DNA from: Brevibacterium sp. UCMA 11754 | GTDB lineage: Bacteria > Actinomycetota > Actinomycetes > Actinomycetales > Brevibacteriaceae | DNA: 64,000 bases | NCBI RefSeq assembly: GCF_021532275.1 | Contig: NZ_JACBOT010000021.1 | Coordinates: 248,001 to 312,000 of the forward strand | Direction of reading: 5' to 3' | Shown: one piece after another, positions 26,801 through 35,847 of the stretch | Layout: every line of letters begins with the position of its first letter | How positions within the stretch are numbered: the first letter of the stretch is position 1 | Position numbers and translations under genes: made by a program | The notes under the pieces: model-generated | What the model saw: only the letters and a program-made list of their open reading frames with translations | Databases searched by the model: none | Told to the model about the DNA's origin: nothing

Positions 26801-27169
26801 ATGCACATCGGTGAGATGACGGAGAAGTCGGGGCTGTCCTCACGGACTCTGCGACATTACGAAGACATCGGGCTCATTCCTGCCACGGGCAGGACCGAGG
26901 GTGGTTTCCGCGTCTACACCGACGAGGACTTCCGTCGCCTGATGACGATCCGGCGGATGAAGGCCCTCAGCTATTCCACCACCGAGATGGGCGAGCTGCT
27001 GGCCCACCTGGACATCCTGGAGGGCGACTCTCCCGAGGAACAACGAGTTGAGGCTCGGCGAAAGCTGCTGGCACTGCTCGACGATGCCGATGCCAGACGT
27101 GAGAAACTCGCCCGCCAGGTCGAACGCGCCGACGAGTTCCTCGGCATCCTCCGTCATCGCCTCGGCTGA
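26801..27169 (+). CDS. MerR-family transcriptional regulator
   Basis: A 122-residue regulator starting MHIGEMTEKSGLSSRTLRHYEDIGLI, the canonical MerR winged HTH. A coiled-coil dimer helix follows (about 75-120). There is no C-terminal metal-binding cysteine or large effector domain, so the signal is unlikely to be a thiol-bound metal. ATG at 26801 has AAAGG 9 bases upstream; GTG at 26792 is an alternative. It is divergent from sulP and probably controls it through the dyad in the shared gap. Confidence 0.88.
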   Translation: MHIGEMTEKSGLSSRTLRHYEDIGLIPATGRTEGGFRVYTDEDFRRLMTIRRMKALSYSTTEMGELLAHLDILEGDSPEEQRVEARRKLLALLDDADARREKLARQVERADEFLGILRHRLG

Positions 27170-27215
27170 GGAACGACTGCTCGCGACTGCCCCAACGGCG
27201 CCGACCCCGACTCAC

Positions 27216-28265
27216 TCACGTATCCGGCGTCCACCCCAGCTTCGGTCCGATCTCGGTGGCGAGCTGGTGCAGGATGTGCATCCAATCCTCGAGTTCGAAC
27301 TCGAAGGGCAGCTCGAAGAGGTAGTCATCGGACTGCCCGAATGCCGGATCGCTGAGCAGCCGATCGACGATCTCCTCGTTCGACCCCAGCACATCGGTGG
27401 CGATGATCGTGTTCTTGCCGTGGACCTTCTTCGTCCGCGGAGTCCTGGCCTCCGCATAGTCGCGATACTTCCTCACCTGATGAGGGCTGGCACCATCGGT
27501 GGGGACGATGACCCGGGCGATGCTGACTCGGCCTTCGCCGCCCGAACCCTCAGCTCCGGCGCCACCGGTCCTGGCCTTGCGGAAGGTCTCGATCTGGTTG
27601 GCCTGGTTGAGCGAGAAGTCCTCGATCCCGTCCTCGGCGGACGAGATGTTGCTCATCAGCCAGTTGAGCCCGGCACCTCCGGCCCAGGTGGCTGATTTCA
27701 GAGAACCACCGCCATACCAGAGCCTGTCCGAGAGCCCTGGTGAGTACGGTTCGACACGTTCGGAATCGATGTCTCCCCCGAATCCCTGATACTCGGGCCT
27801 CTCTCGCACTGGAGCTCCGGCGAGGAAGTCCCTCAACCGCTCGATGCGGCGGTAGCTGAAATCATTGCCGCGCCAGCCCTCGTCGAAGACCAGATCGTTG
27901 ACCTCCTCGGCGAATGCAGGAGGATGCACACTCAGCCCGGGAAGCACTCGCCCTCCGGAGAGCACTTCGGCGACAGCGAGGTCTTCGGCCAGGCGGTAGG
28001 GGTTCTCATGTCCGACGGGAATCACTGCGCTCCCCAAACCGATGCGCTCCGTACACTGGGCCAGCGCGGCAAAGTACACCGCCGGAGACGGCAGACCGTA
28101 CTGCATATGCCGGGTGCGCACCCAGCCGCTGTCGAGGCCCAGCTCCTCTGCAAACCTGAAGAGTTCGATGCCCTCCTGCAACCCCCGTGCCGGGTCGCTG
28201 CGATCAAAGGGAACCAGATGGATGAAGCCCAGGTGATCGAGTGGCCGTGTCGTCTGTGTGCTCAC
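27216..28265 (-). CDS. LLM-class flavin-dependent oxidoreductase
   Basis: A 349-residue luciferase-like monooxygenase family protein (TIM barrel, FMN or F420 binding). Visible family features are the N-terminal LGFIHLVPFDR strand, AEELGLDSGWVRTRHMQY (the conserved region around the active-site His) and GLGSAVIPVGHENPYRLAEDLAVAEVLSGGRVLPG. The GTG start has GGGGAG 5 bases upstream. It stands alone between the MerR gene (convergent) and a PucR gene. The substrate cannot be inferred. Confidence 0.87.
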   Translation of the reverse strand: MSTQTTRPLDHLGFIHLVPFDRSDPARGLQEGIELFRFAEELGLDSGWVRTRHMQYGLPSPAVYFAALAQCTERIGLGSAVIPVGHENPYRLAEDLAVAEVLSGGRVLPGLSVHPPAFAEEVNDLVFDEGWRGNDFSYRRIERLRDFLAGAPVRERPEYQGFGGDIDSERVEPYSPGLSDRLWYGGGSLKSATWAGGAGLNWLMSNISSAEDGIEDFSLNQANQIETFRKARTGGAGAEGSGGEGRVSIARVIVPTDGASPHQVRKYRDYAEARTPRTKKVHGKNTIIATDVLGSNEEIVDRLLSDPAFGQSDDYLFELPFEFELEDWMHILHQLATEIGPKLGWTPDT

Positions 28266-28405
28266 GATATCTCCCCATGACGTCTCACTGAGGCGCCTAC
28301 CTCCGGTAGTTGAATTCTCAATTCATACCAGCATCACCTGAACATCGGCCGTCATACCGACGCATTGGCAAGCTCGCATCCTCATCTCCGTGGCGGCGCT
28401 GCGGT

Positions 28406-29575
28406 TCACGCCCACCCGACAACGAGGCGGGCCGCCTCGGCGGGGATCATCGGGTCCACTCCGGTCAGGTCAGCGAATCGGCGCAGGCGGTTGGCCACCG
28501 TATTGCGATGGCAGAACAGCTCGGCGGCACTCGCCCCGATGCTCCCCGAGCGCAGGTAGGTGTGCACGGCCTCGACGAGGCGCTCACGTTCGCCCTCTCC
28601 GCAGACGGCGAGCGCCCGTTCGACGTCGGTGACGATGGAGTTCCCCGCCGCGTTCAGCGCCTGAGCAGCCAATCTGGCCCAGCCGCGCTCCCAGGTCATC
28701 GCCCCCACCTCGGCGACGGTGAGCACCTGCGCCAGATCCCTAGCTGTCAGCGCTGACCTGCGCAGGGACCCGATTCCCCGGGTATTGACCAGGCCCACCC
28801 GCGCCTCGGCGAGCCGACGTTCGACCGTCTCCAATCGCGACCCGGAGAGCTCGGATGACCCGGCGAAGGCAATGAGGACATCGCCGAGGTGGTGCGTGAA
28901 CATGGTCCCGCCCGCGCGCTCATGATCAGACACGAGAACCCGCAGCGCCGAGGTGTCCTCACCGCGCGCGGCCACGACGAGCAGCGGACCGTCCGGGTCG
29001 AGGCCCAGCGCCGAGGCGATCGTGGCCAGGCGTTCGTCCGTCGGGTTGAGATCATCGAAGAGTCCCGCGATGAGCCCCTGCCGGACGGAGGATTCCTCCT
29101 CGCGCATCCGCTCCCGCTCAGCCGTGTAGGCATGCTGGACCTGGGAGACGTATTCGTCGACGGTGGAGAGCACGATCCCGGTGTGCCGGATGACGAGTTC
29201 CGCATCATCCTGCGTCGCGACCCTGGTCAGTGCCTCCCACAAGACGTTGAAGTCGTGCCTGATCGCCGTCATCAGCGCCTCCAGCGGAATCCCGGCACGA
29301 GCGCGAGAGACCCCGACCTCCGTGGACACCGCAACCGGGCCGTCGAAACCGCCGGCGCGCAGGCCTTCGACGAGAGACTGGAACGAGACGAGCCCGGTCC
29401 GTCTCAGCTCCGAGACCGGAATCGGGGCGGGATCGTAGCCTGGCACCCTGACGACTCGGGACATGAACCGTTCGGTGAGCTGCTCGAGATCGAGGGCGTC
29501 GAGGAGTTCGATCCAGCGCTGACGGTCACCGGTCAGCGGCTGATCCTTGAGCTGTCTCTCGTGTGTTGGCGGCAT
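28406..29575 (-). CDS. PucR/CdaR-type helix-turn-helix regulator
   Basis: A 389-residue regulator with a C-terminal HTH_30 domain (HTYLRSGSIGASAAELFCHR then NTVANRLRRFADLTG) and a GGDEF-like middle. AGGA lies just before the ATG. It is divergent from an MHS-type transporter followed by a ThDP enzyme and an M20 amidohydrolase. PucR proteins often control purine or ureide catabolism, and an M20 amidohydrolase of the allantoate/N-carbamoyl amino acid type in the target operon fits that theme. Confidence 0.87.
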   Translation of the reverse strand: MPPTHERQLKDQPLTGDRQRWIELLDALDLEQLTERFMSRVVRVPGYDPAPIPVSELRRTGLVSFQSLVEGLRAGGFDGPVAVSTEVGVSRARAGIPLEALMTAIRHDFNVLWEALTRVATQDDAELVIRHTGIVLSTVDEYVSQVQHAYTAERERMREEESSVRQGLIAGLFDDLNPTDERLATIASALGLDPDGPLLVVAARGEDTSALRVLVSDHERAGGTMFTHHLGDVLIAFAGSSELSGSRLETVERRLAEARVGLVNTRGIGSLRRSALTARDLAQVLTVAEVGAMTWERGWARLAAQALNAAGNSIVTDVERALAVCGEGERERLVEAVHTYLRSGSIGASAAELFCHRNTVANRLRRFADLTGVDPMIPAEAARLVVGWA

Positions 29576-29759
29576 AGTCCTAGACTATGTGCGGAAGGCT
29601 GTGCAGATGCACAATCAGCAACCGGGATCTCGGGGCAAAAGATACTCGAAATCGTGCGATCTCACTCTGTAGTGTTCTAAGTTACAGGTTGAATGCCCTA
29701 GCCGACCATGCCCTGCAACCCAGCCCTGCCACCCAGTCCTGCATTCGATGGAGAGAAAC

Positions 29760-31091
29760 ATGAGCCACACCGACCCCACAGCTGCGGCGGAATACTCCGC
29801 AACTCATGAACTCAGCGTCAAAGACGCCAACAAGGTCGCGCTCGGCGCCCTCCTTGGCACCGCGCTCGAATGGTACGACTTCTTCCTCTTCAGCGCGGCT
29901 GCGGCACTGGTCTTCAACGTGCAGTACTTCACCAGCGAGAACGCCACTGCCGCTGCGTTGGCATCCTTCGCAACCTTCGGCGTCGGTCTCGCCGCCCGTC
30001 CCATCGGCGGACTCATCTTCGGCCGCATCGGCGATAAGCTCGGCCGCCGTCAAGTCCTCATGGTCACGATCGTGGGCATCGGCATCGTCACCGGCCTCAT
30101 CGGCGCGCTCCCGACCTACGCCGCGATCGGCTTCGCGGCACCTGTCCTGCTCGTGCTCCTGCGCATCCTGCAGGGACTCTTCGTCGGCGGCGAGTGGTCT
30201 GGCGCTATGACGCTCGTCGTCGAGAACGCCCCGCTTCACCTGCGCGCACGCTACGCCGCAATCCCGCAGATCGGATCGCCCATCGGCACGATCCTGTCCT
30301 CGGGCGGCTTCTTCATCATGACCCTGATCCTGTCGGCGGACAGCTTCAGCGCCTGGGGCTGGCGCATTCCGTTCCTCGCCGCCATCCCACTCCTCCTCGT
30401 CGCCGTCTACATCCGCAGCCGCCTCGAAGAATCCCCGGTCTTCCGCCAGCTCGAGGAGTCCGACGAACTCGAGAAGAGTCCCGTGCGCACCACCTTCCGC
30501 GACAGCTGGAAGCAGATCATCGTCGGCATGGCCGCGGCCCTCCTCGGCGTCGGCGGCTTCTACCTCGTCACCGCATTCTGCGTCTGGTACGGCGTGAACG
30601 TCCTCGGCTACGACGATTCGCTTCTGCTGTTGGGCAGCATGGTCGCCGCCGCTGTCGAGATCTTCGCCCTCATCTGGGGCGGAGCGCTCGGAACGAAGTT
30701 CGGGGCCAGCAAGGTCATCCTGTGGGGCGGCATCGCCTCGGCGGTGGTCTCGGCTCCTGCCTTCCTCATGTTCGCATCCGGGAACCCGGTTCTCGTCGTC
30801 CTCGCCATGACCTTGGCGGTCGGCACGCTGTCACTGCCCTACGCCGCCTCGGGCACAGTCATGACCGGCCTGTTCCCCGCCAGCACCCGCTACACCGGTG
30901 TCGCCCTGGCACAGAACGTCGCCGGCATGATCTCCGGATTCATTCCGCTGCTCGCTACCGGGTTCGTCGCCGCGGCGTCCGATCATTGGTGGCCGGCCGC
31001 CGCGATGCTGGCCTTCCTGTCCCTGTTCACGGCCTTCGCCGGAGCCATCGCACCGCGCCTGAGCGTCGACCTGCCCGGCTTCAAGCACTGA
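29760..31091 (+). CDS. MFS transporter, metabolite:H+ symporter (MHS) family
   Basis: A 443-residue protein with twelve helices. The N-terminus ALGTALEWYDFFLFSAAAAL and the loop GRIGDKLGRRQVLM are MHS signatures (as in ShiA, ProP, KgtP). Substrates of the family are carboxylates and zwitterions. ATG at 29760 has GGAGAG upstream. It is the first gene of an apparent three-gene operon with the ThDP enzyme and the M20 hydrolase and is divergent from a PucR regulator. Confidence 0.92.
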   Translation: MSHTDPTAAAEYSATHELSVKDANKVALGALLGTALEWYDFFLFSAAAALVFNVQYFTSENATAAALASFATFGVGLAARPIGGLIFGRIGDKLGRRQVLMVTIVGIGIVTGLIGALPTYAAIGFAAPVLLVLLRILQGLFVGGEWSGAMTLVVENAPLHLRARYAAIPQIGSPIGTILSSGGFFIMTLILSADSFSAWGWRIPFLAAIPLLLVAVYIRSRLEESPVFRQLEESDELEKSPVRTTFRDSWKQIIVGMAAALLGVGGFYLVTAFCVWYGVNVLGYDDSLLLLGSMVAAAVEIFALIWGGALGTKFGASKVILWGGIASAVVSAPAFLMFASGNPVLVVLAMTLAVGTLSLPYAASGTVMTGLFPASTRYTGVALAQNVAGMISGFIPLLATGFVAAASDHWWPAAAMLAFLSLFTAFAGAIAPRLSVDLPGFKH

Positions 31092-31166
31092 GGACAGACG
31101 GCGCAGCACCAACACTCCCACCACCAGCACCCATCTGCACTCACCTTCACGAAAGGGCCCACACGC

Positions 31167-32816
31167 ATGTCCCGCTCGGCCGGTCACCTCATCGTCAACT
31201 CCCTGGAGAACGCCGGAATCGAGCGGATCTACGCGGTCCCCGGCGAAAGCTACCTCGACGTCCTCGACGGACTCTACGACTCTCCCATCGAGACCGTCGT
31301 GTGCCGGCAGGAGGGCGGCGCAGGGTTCATGGCTCTGTCCGAATCACGGCTGACGGGGCGACCCGGAATCGCCATGGTCACCCGTGGTCCGGGTGCCGCG
31401 AACGCGATGATCTCCGTGCACACCGCCTACCAGGACGCCACCGCGCTCGTCCTCTTCGTCGGACTCGTGCCCATCGCGGACCGGGCCCGGGAATCGTTCC
31501 AGGAATTCAGCCTGGCTGAATGGTTCTCCTCCACCGCGAAGAAGGTCATCATCGTCGACGACGAGCACCGTGCCGGTGACCTCACTGCCGATGCCCTGCG
31601 CATCGCCGCATCCGGTCGCCCCGGCCCCGTCGTCGTGGGTCTGCCCGAGGACGTCCTTGTCCGCCTGACCGACTCACCAGCAACGACACCCGCTCCGATC
31701 GCCGAACCTCAGCCCTCGGCCACCGACCTCGAATCGCTCAGCGCCCGCTTGGCCGCCGCGCAGAAACCGGCGTTCGTCCTCGGTGGGGACGGGTGGCACG
31801 AAGGCCACGGCCGCGCACTGCTCGACCTGGCCGCCTCGGCGGGAATCCCGGTCTTCTGCGATTGGCGCGCCTACGACGCCGTCCCCCACACCGGACCCGC
31901 GTGGGCCGGATGGTTGGGGTATGGCCGCACCGAGGCGGTCGCAGCCGGATACGGTGATGCCGACCTCCTCGTCTTCGTCGGCGCCACCCGATCCGATGTC
32001 GCCAGCGACGGCTACACCCGCGGTTTCGACGCGGAGACTGTCATCGTGGGGCTCGACCCGGAGGCAACCCAGCATGCCGGGCGCATCGACCAGCAGATCC
32101 TGGCCTCCCCACGCAGCTTCGTCACGGCTCTGAGCTCGATCGATGCCTCAGACCTGCGCGGAGAACGCGCCGATGCGTGGATGGAGTCGCGTTCAGCCGT
32201 GCAGTCCCAGGTCGCCGAGCACAGGCCCGACGCCGAGGTTGCCGGTGCTCGTCCTGGGGTCGATCTCGGGGTTGCGTTCGGGATCCTCGACGACCGCCTC
32301 GGCGGCTCTGCGGTTCTGACATACGGAGCCGGCAATGCCACGATCTGGGGCCACAGGTTCATCCGGCACCTTGAGCCGGCGAGCCTCGTGGGCGCCCGCA
32401 ACGGAGCCATGGGCCTTGCCGTTCCCGGTGCGGTCGCTGCCTCGCTCGTCTTCCCAGAGCGTCGCGCGGTCGCGATCTGCGGTGACGGTGACTTCCTCAT
32501 GAACGGGCAGGAGCTGGCCACGGCCTTCGCTCATGGGGCGAAGCCGCTGGTCATCGTCGTCGACAACGGCGTGTACGGCACAATCGTCGCGCACCAGGTC
32601 AACCACTATCCCGGGCGCCCCTCGGGCACCCGCATGGTCAACCCCGACTTCGCAGTGTGGATGTCCTCATTCGGCGGGCACGGCGAACGGGTCGAGCGGA
32701 CCGAGGACTTCGAGGCCGCGCTCGACCGAGCCCTGGCTGCAGACGGTCCGGCGCTCGTCCATGTCCTCATCGACTCCGAGCTCATGCCCCCGGCCGCCGA
32801 CGAGATCTCGGTCTGA
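31167..32816 (+). CDS. thiamine diphosphate-dependent enzyme (acetolactate-synthase-like)
   Basis: A 549-residue ThDP enzyme with the three-domain POX/ALS layout. E27 in VPGESYLD is the activating glutamate, and GDGDFLMNGQELATAF about residue 430 is the Mg/ThDP-binding motif. Because E27 is present it is not glyoxylate carboligase, which has Val there. Possible reactions are decarboxylation or carboligation of a 2-oxo acid. Its operon partners (MHS transporter, M20 amidohydrolase) suggest a catabolic role rather than branched-chain amino acid synthesis, and no small regulatory subunit is adjacent. Confidence 0.87.
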   Translation: MSRSAGHLIVNSLENAGIERIYAVPGESYLDVLDGLYDSPIETVVCRQEGGAGFMALSESRLTGRPGIAMVTRGPGAANAMISVHTAYQDATALVLFVGLVPIADRARESFQEFSLAEWFSSTAKKVIIVDDEHRAGDLTADALRIAASGRPGPVVVGLPEDVLVRLTDSPATTPAPIAEPQPSATDLESLSARLAAAQKPAFVLGGDGWHEGHGRALLDLAASAGIPVFCDWRAYDAVPHTGPAWAGWLGYGRTEAVAAGYGDADLLVFVGATRSDVASDGYTRGFDAETVIVGLDPEATQHAGRIDQQILASPRSFVTALSSIDASDLRGERADAWMESRSAVQSQVAEHRPDAEVAGARPGVDLGVAFGILDDRLGGSAVLTYGAGNATIWGHRFIRHLEPASLVGARNGAMGLAVPGAVAASLVFPERRAVAICGDGDFLMNGQELATAFAHGAKPLVIVVDNGVYGTIVAHQVNHYPGRPSGTRMVNPDFAVWMSSFGGHGERVERTEDFEAALDRALAADGPALVHVLIDSELMPPAADEISV

Positions 32817-32867
32817 CGATTCCCCGGCCATCCACGACAGTCCCCACAATCCCGCAAAGGACAAACC

Positions 32868-34160
32868 ATGACGCAGACTCCCCACTCGCAGACTCCAACT
32901 TCCTCACCAGCGACGACGCAGACCGACCGGGACGACGACTTCCTCGCCGACTGGTCGGTGCATTCGCGCTTCGGAGCCGTCGAGGGCACGAACGGTGTGG
33001 ATCGTCAGGCGGCGAGCGCGGCCGACGGTGAGCAGCGCAGATGGTTCGCCGAGCTGCTGGAAAAGCACGGCTTCAGCGTGCACCGGGATGCGATCGGCAA
33101 TCAGTTCGGTCTGCTCGAACTCGTTCCCGGCGCCCCGTATGTCCTCACCGGATCGCACATGGATTCGCAGCCGACCGCCGGCCGCTTCGACGGGGCGTAT
33201 GGCGTCATGTCCTCGGCCCACGCCTGCTTCGCCGTCGCCGACGAACTTCGCGCCGACCCTACAAGGGCCAAGTACAACCTCGCCGTCATCAACTGGTTCA
33301 ACGAAGAGGGATCGCGCTTCAAACCGTCGATGATGGGCAGCAATGTCTTCACCGGCAAGGCCGAGCTCGAGGCGGCACTGGCCACCACCGACCCTCATGG
33401 TGTCACCGTCGCCGAGGCGCTCGATGCGATCGGTGAGCGGGGCGACTTCACCGCGCCGGAGATCGCAGCCTATGCCGAAATCCATGTCCAGCAGGGCCGC
33501 AGCATGGAGGAGGACGGAGTCACGATCGGCCTCGTCAACGCCACGTGGGCTGCTCATAAGTTCGAGTTCCGCGTCACCGGCGAGCAGGCCCACAGCGGTT
33601 CGACGCTGATGAGCGATCGTCGCGATGCACTGCTGGGTGCCGCCCGCCTCGTCGTCGCTGCGCGTGAACTCGTCGACGAATTCGAACCCGGGGCGCTGCA
33701 CACGGCGTGCGGTGAGCTCAACGTCTACCCCAACTCCCCGGTCGTCGTCGCCAGTGAGGTCGGCCTGCTGCTCGACCTGCGCTCCCCCAGCGCCGAGGTG
33801 ATCGCCGCCGCCCACGAGTCCCTCATGTCCACGGTCGCCCAGGTCCGCGAAGAGGTCGGTGTCGAGATCGAGATCGTCGCCGAACACAGCTGGGATCAGA
33901 ACCCGTACTCCGAGGACGGGGTCGAGCTGGCACGGTCAGCGGCCGAGGACCTGGGACTCACCTCGGCGCGGGTGATGACCGTGGCCGGACACGACTCGAC
34001 GAACATGAAGGACACCGTGCCCACGGTGATGCTCTTCGTGCCCAGCGTCGGCGGCGTCTCGCACAGCCTGCAGGAGTTCACGAAGGACGGGGACCTCGTG
34101 TCCGGCCTGCATCACCTCACCGAGGTGGTGCGACGGCTGGCCGCTGGCGCGCTGGGGTGA
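32868..34160 (+). CDS. M20 amidohydrolase (allantoate / N-carbamoyl-L-amino acid hydrolase type)
   Basis: A 430-residue metal-dependent hydrolase. Metal ligands are visible in TGSHMDSQPTAGRFDGAYGVM (His, Asp), in NWFNEEGSRF (Glu pair) and in ICVQ-like EIHVQQGRSME. The dimerisation lid domain is in the middle (WAAHKFEFRVTGEQAHSG). This pattern is that of the hydantoinase-associated/allantoate amidohydrolase subgroup, which cleaves N-carbamoyl or ureido groups. AAAGGA precedes the ATG by 6 bases. It is the last gene of the PucR-linked operon. Confidence 0.9.
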   Translation: MTQTPHSQTPTSSPATTQTDRDDDFLADWSVHSRFGAVEGTNGVDRQAASAADGEQRRWFAELLEKHGFSVHRDAIGNQFGLLELVPGAPYVLTGSHMDSQPTAGRFDGAYGVMSSAHACFAVADELRADPTRAKYNLAVINWFNEEGSRFKPSMMGSNVFTGKAELEAALATTDPHGVTVAEALDAIGERGDFTAPEIAAYAEIHVQQGRSMEEDGVTIGLVNATWAAHKFEFRVTGEQAHSGSTLMSDRRDALLGAARLVVAARELVDEFEPGALHTACGELNVYPNSPVVVASEVGLLLDLRSPSAEVIAAAHESLMSTVAQVREEVGVEIEIVAEHSWDQNPYSEDGVELARSAAEDLGLTSARVMTVAGHDSTNMKDTVPTVMLFVPSVGGVSHSLQEFTKDGDLVSGLHHLTEVVRRLAAGALG

Positions 34161-34194
34161 GCTGAGCTCGCAGCGGCCGGGACACATAGGTGCG

Positions 34195-34764
34195 TCAATT
34201 GACGGGCTCGACGTCCTGGTTCTCGTCGACGAGCTCTTCGGCCAGCGTCTCCCACTTGTCATAGGCGTCGGGATGCCCTGAGCCCTGGACCGCCTGGGCC
34301 GCGGCACCGGGATCCATCGTCTCCCACCCCGCGATGTGTAGCAGCCCCGGGTTCGAGCACTCAGGATTGACTCCGTAGAAGGACTTCGAGGCGTACACCG
34401 CATCGGTGATCTGCTCGTGGGTCCCCCAACCGTATGACGGCCGCTGTTGGAACAGTCCGGCAGAGTCTTTGTCGCCGCTGTCGAGATTCCGCAGACTCGA
34501 TTCCTGCAGCGCGGTCATGACTGCGATCTTCTGCGCCTGCGCCGAGAGATCAGAGCCCTTGCCGACGGCGATGATGGTGCGAGCATTGTCGATCTTCTCC
34601 TGCGAGAGCTGACTGGTGTCCTGGGGCCTGGCGCCTTCACCGCCATCAGGGGCCTTGCTCGTAGGAGGAAGGGTCTCCGCAGGCACTGCGGTCGCCGCGG
34701 ACGCGCCGCTGGCGAGGAGGCCTGCGGAAAGTGCTGTCACCGCTAATGCTCGTGCAAGTTTCAT
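34195..34764 (-). CDS. secreted lysozyme/transglycosylase-like protein (copy 1)
   Basis: A 189-residue exported protein. A signal peptide (MKLARALAVTALSAGLLASG, ending near ATAVPA) precedes a single domain. The core has NARTIIAVGKGSDLSAQAQK, then a TALQES with the probable catalytic Glu, and GLFQQRPSYGWG, as in the lytic-transglycosylase-like tail domain found on many actinobacterial cell-wall hydrolases. ATG at 34764 is chosen for the clean signal peptide; GGAG lies 12 bases upstream. A paralogue of about 60% identity by eye lies 1.1 kb away on the same strand, with a nucleotidyltransferase gene on the opposite strand between them. Confidence 0.82.
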   Translation of the reverse strand: MKLARALAVTALSAGLLASGASAATAVPAETLPPTSKAPDGGEGARPQDTSQLSQEKIDNARTIIAVGKGSDLSAQAQKIAVMTALQESSLRNLDSGDKDSAGLFQQRPSYGWGTHEQITDAVYASKSFYGVNPECSNPGLLHIAGWETMDPGAAAQAVQGSGHPDAYDKWETLAEELVDENQDVEPVN

Positions 34765-35007
34765 CGGTTCTGATTCTCCTGAAATCGGCTCAATAGAGCA
34801 ATGGGCATTGTGTTGAGCGGTAGGTCCGCGCACAATATCCTCACTCGAGAAACACACGGCCCTCTGAAAACTCGCCCCCGCTCCAGCCTCTCGAAGAGAC
34901 AATGTCGCCTGCAACGAACACGGAGCCAACGGCTGTTGAATTGTGCTGGTCCCGCGGCGTGTCGAAGCCGCACTGCGGTCGACGCACTGCGGCCGAGGCC
35001 GAGGCAG

Positions 35008-35013
35008 TACTCT
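35008..35013 (+). promoter_or_regulatory. -10 box of a probable leaderless promoter
   Basis: TACTCT fits TANNNT and ends 6 bases before the ATG at 35020, which places the transcription start on the start codon. There is no Shine-Dalgarno. The -35 region is poor. Confidence 0.45.
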
Positions 35014-35019
35014 TGGCCC

Positions 35020-35847
35020 ATGGACTCGACCCTGCCTGAGGAAGCTGCTCACTCAGTCGAGTCCTATCTGCGAGTCGCCGACCGACTGCTGCCGGGTGCG
35101 GTCACCGCATGCGCAGTCGGTGGGTCCATCGCCCTTGATGCCTACCGACCGGGCCGCAGCGATATCGATGTCATCGCTGTCCTCAGCGATGAGTGGAAAG
35201 ACCACCGCAGCCTCATGGTCCGCTTGAGGTTTCTGCATCTCTCTCAGGTGCCCCGTCTGACCGTCCGTGCTGCACGCTGTATGGGGTTCAGCGCATGCTG
35301 CAACACCGTGTTCGTCTGGCAGTCCGAGATCACCCGTGCGGTGACCGAGATCCACCCGGTCGCGTCTCACGTAGGCGAGGTCTTCGACTCTCAGGGCGCG
35401 TTCGACGTCAATCCGGTGATCTGGAAGGAACTCGTCGACGGCGGCATCTCCGTCCGCGGCGGCCCGGTCTCGGATTGGAGTCTCGACTCCGAGCTGGGTG
35501 AACTCCGTAACTGGGTGGCGCGCAACGTCCGCGAGTATTGGGTTCCGCTTGCTGAAAGCGCCCGCAGAGGTCGACGCACCTTGTCAGCTGGAACTGTGGA
35601 GTGGTGCCTGCTGGGGCCGGCGCGAATGCACCACACCCTTCTGACCGGGGAGATCATCAGCAAGGAACGTGCCGGACGACACGCGCTCGAGGCTTTCCCT
35701 GACCACTCGGCGATCATCGAGGTTGCCCTCGCCCGGCTGCGAAGCGAGCCGCTTCCGACAACCCCACCTCGTGATCAGTGGCGTGCGCTGACTGCGTCGG
35801 CGATGAGGTCGATCATCGCCGACTCCCCAGCGAACGACCTCATTTGA
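35020..35847 (+). CDS. nucleotidyltransferase, aminoglycoside adenylyltransferase-like
   Basis: A 275-residue protein with the polymerase-beta-type nucleotidyltransferase motif GGSIALDAYRPGRSDIDVIAV (residues about 32-52), whose Asp pair binds metal. A helical C-terminal domain (about 170-265) resembles the ANT(3'')/AadA tail in general layout, with WCLLGPARMHHTLLTGEIISKERAG. It may adenylylate a small molecule such as an aminoglycoside. Similarity is limited to motif level, so resistance is only a possibility. The ATG appears leaderless. It lies between two paralogous cell-wall hydrolase genes and its 3' end overlaps the second by 8 bases. Confidence 0.75.
   Translation: MDSTLPEEAAHSVESYLRVADRLLPGAVTACAVGGSIALDAYRPGRSDIDVIAVLSDEWKDHRSLMVRLRFLHLSQVPRLTVRAARCMGFSACCNTVFVWQSEITRAVTEIHPVASHVGEVFDSQGAFDVNPVIWKELVDGGISVRGGPVSDWSLDSELGELRNWVARNVREYWVPLAESARRGRRTLSAGTVEWCLLGPARMHHTLLTGEIISKERAGRHALEAFPDHSAIIEVALARLRSEPLPTTPPRDQWRALTASAMRSIIADSPANDLI

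Noticed and set aside
31167-32816. Glyoxylate carboligase assignment for the ThDP enzyme
   Set aside because: Gcl has Val in place of the activating Glu; here E27 is present, and there are no Hyi or GlxR genes beside it.
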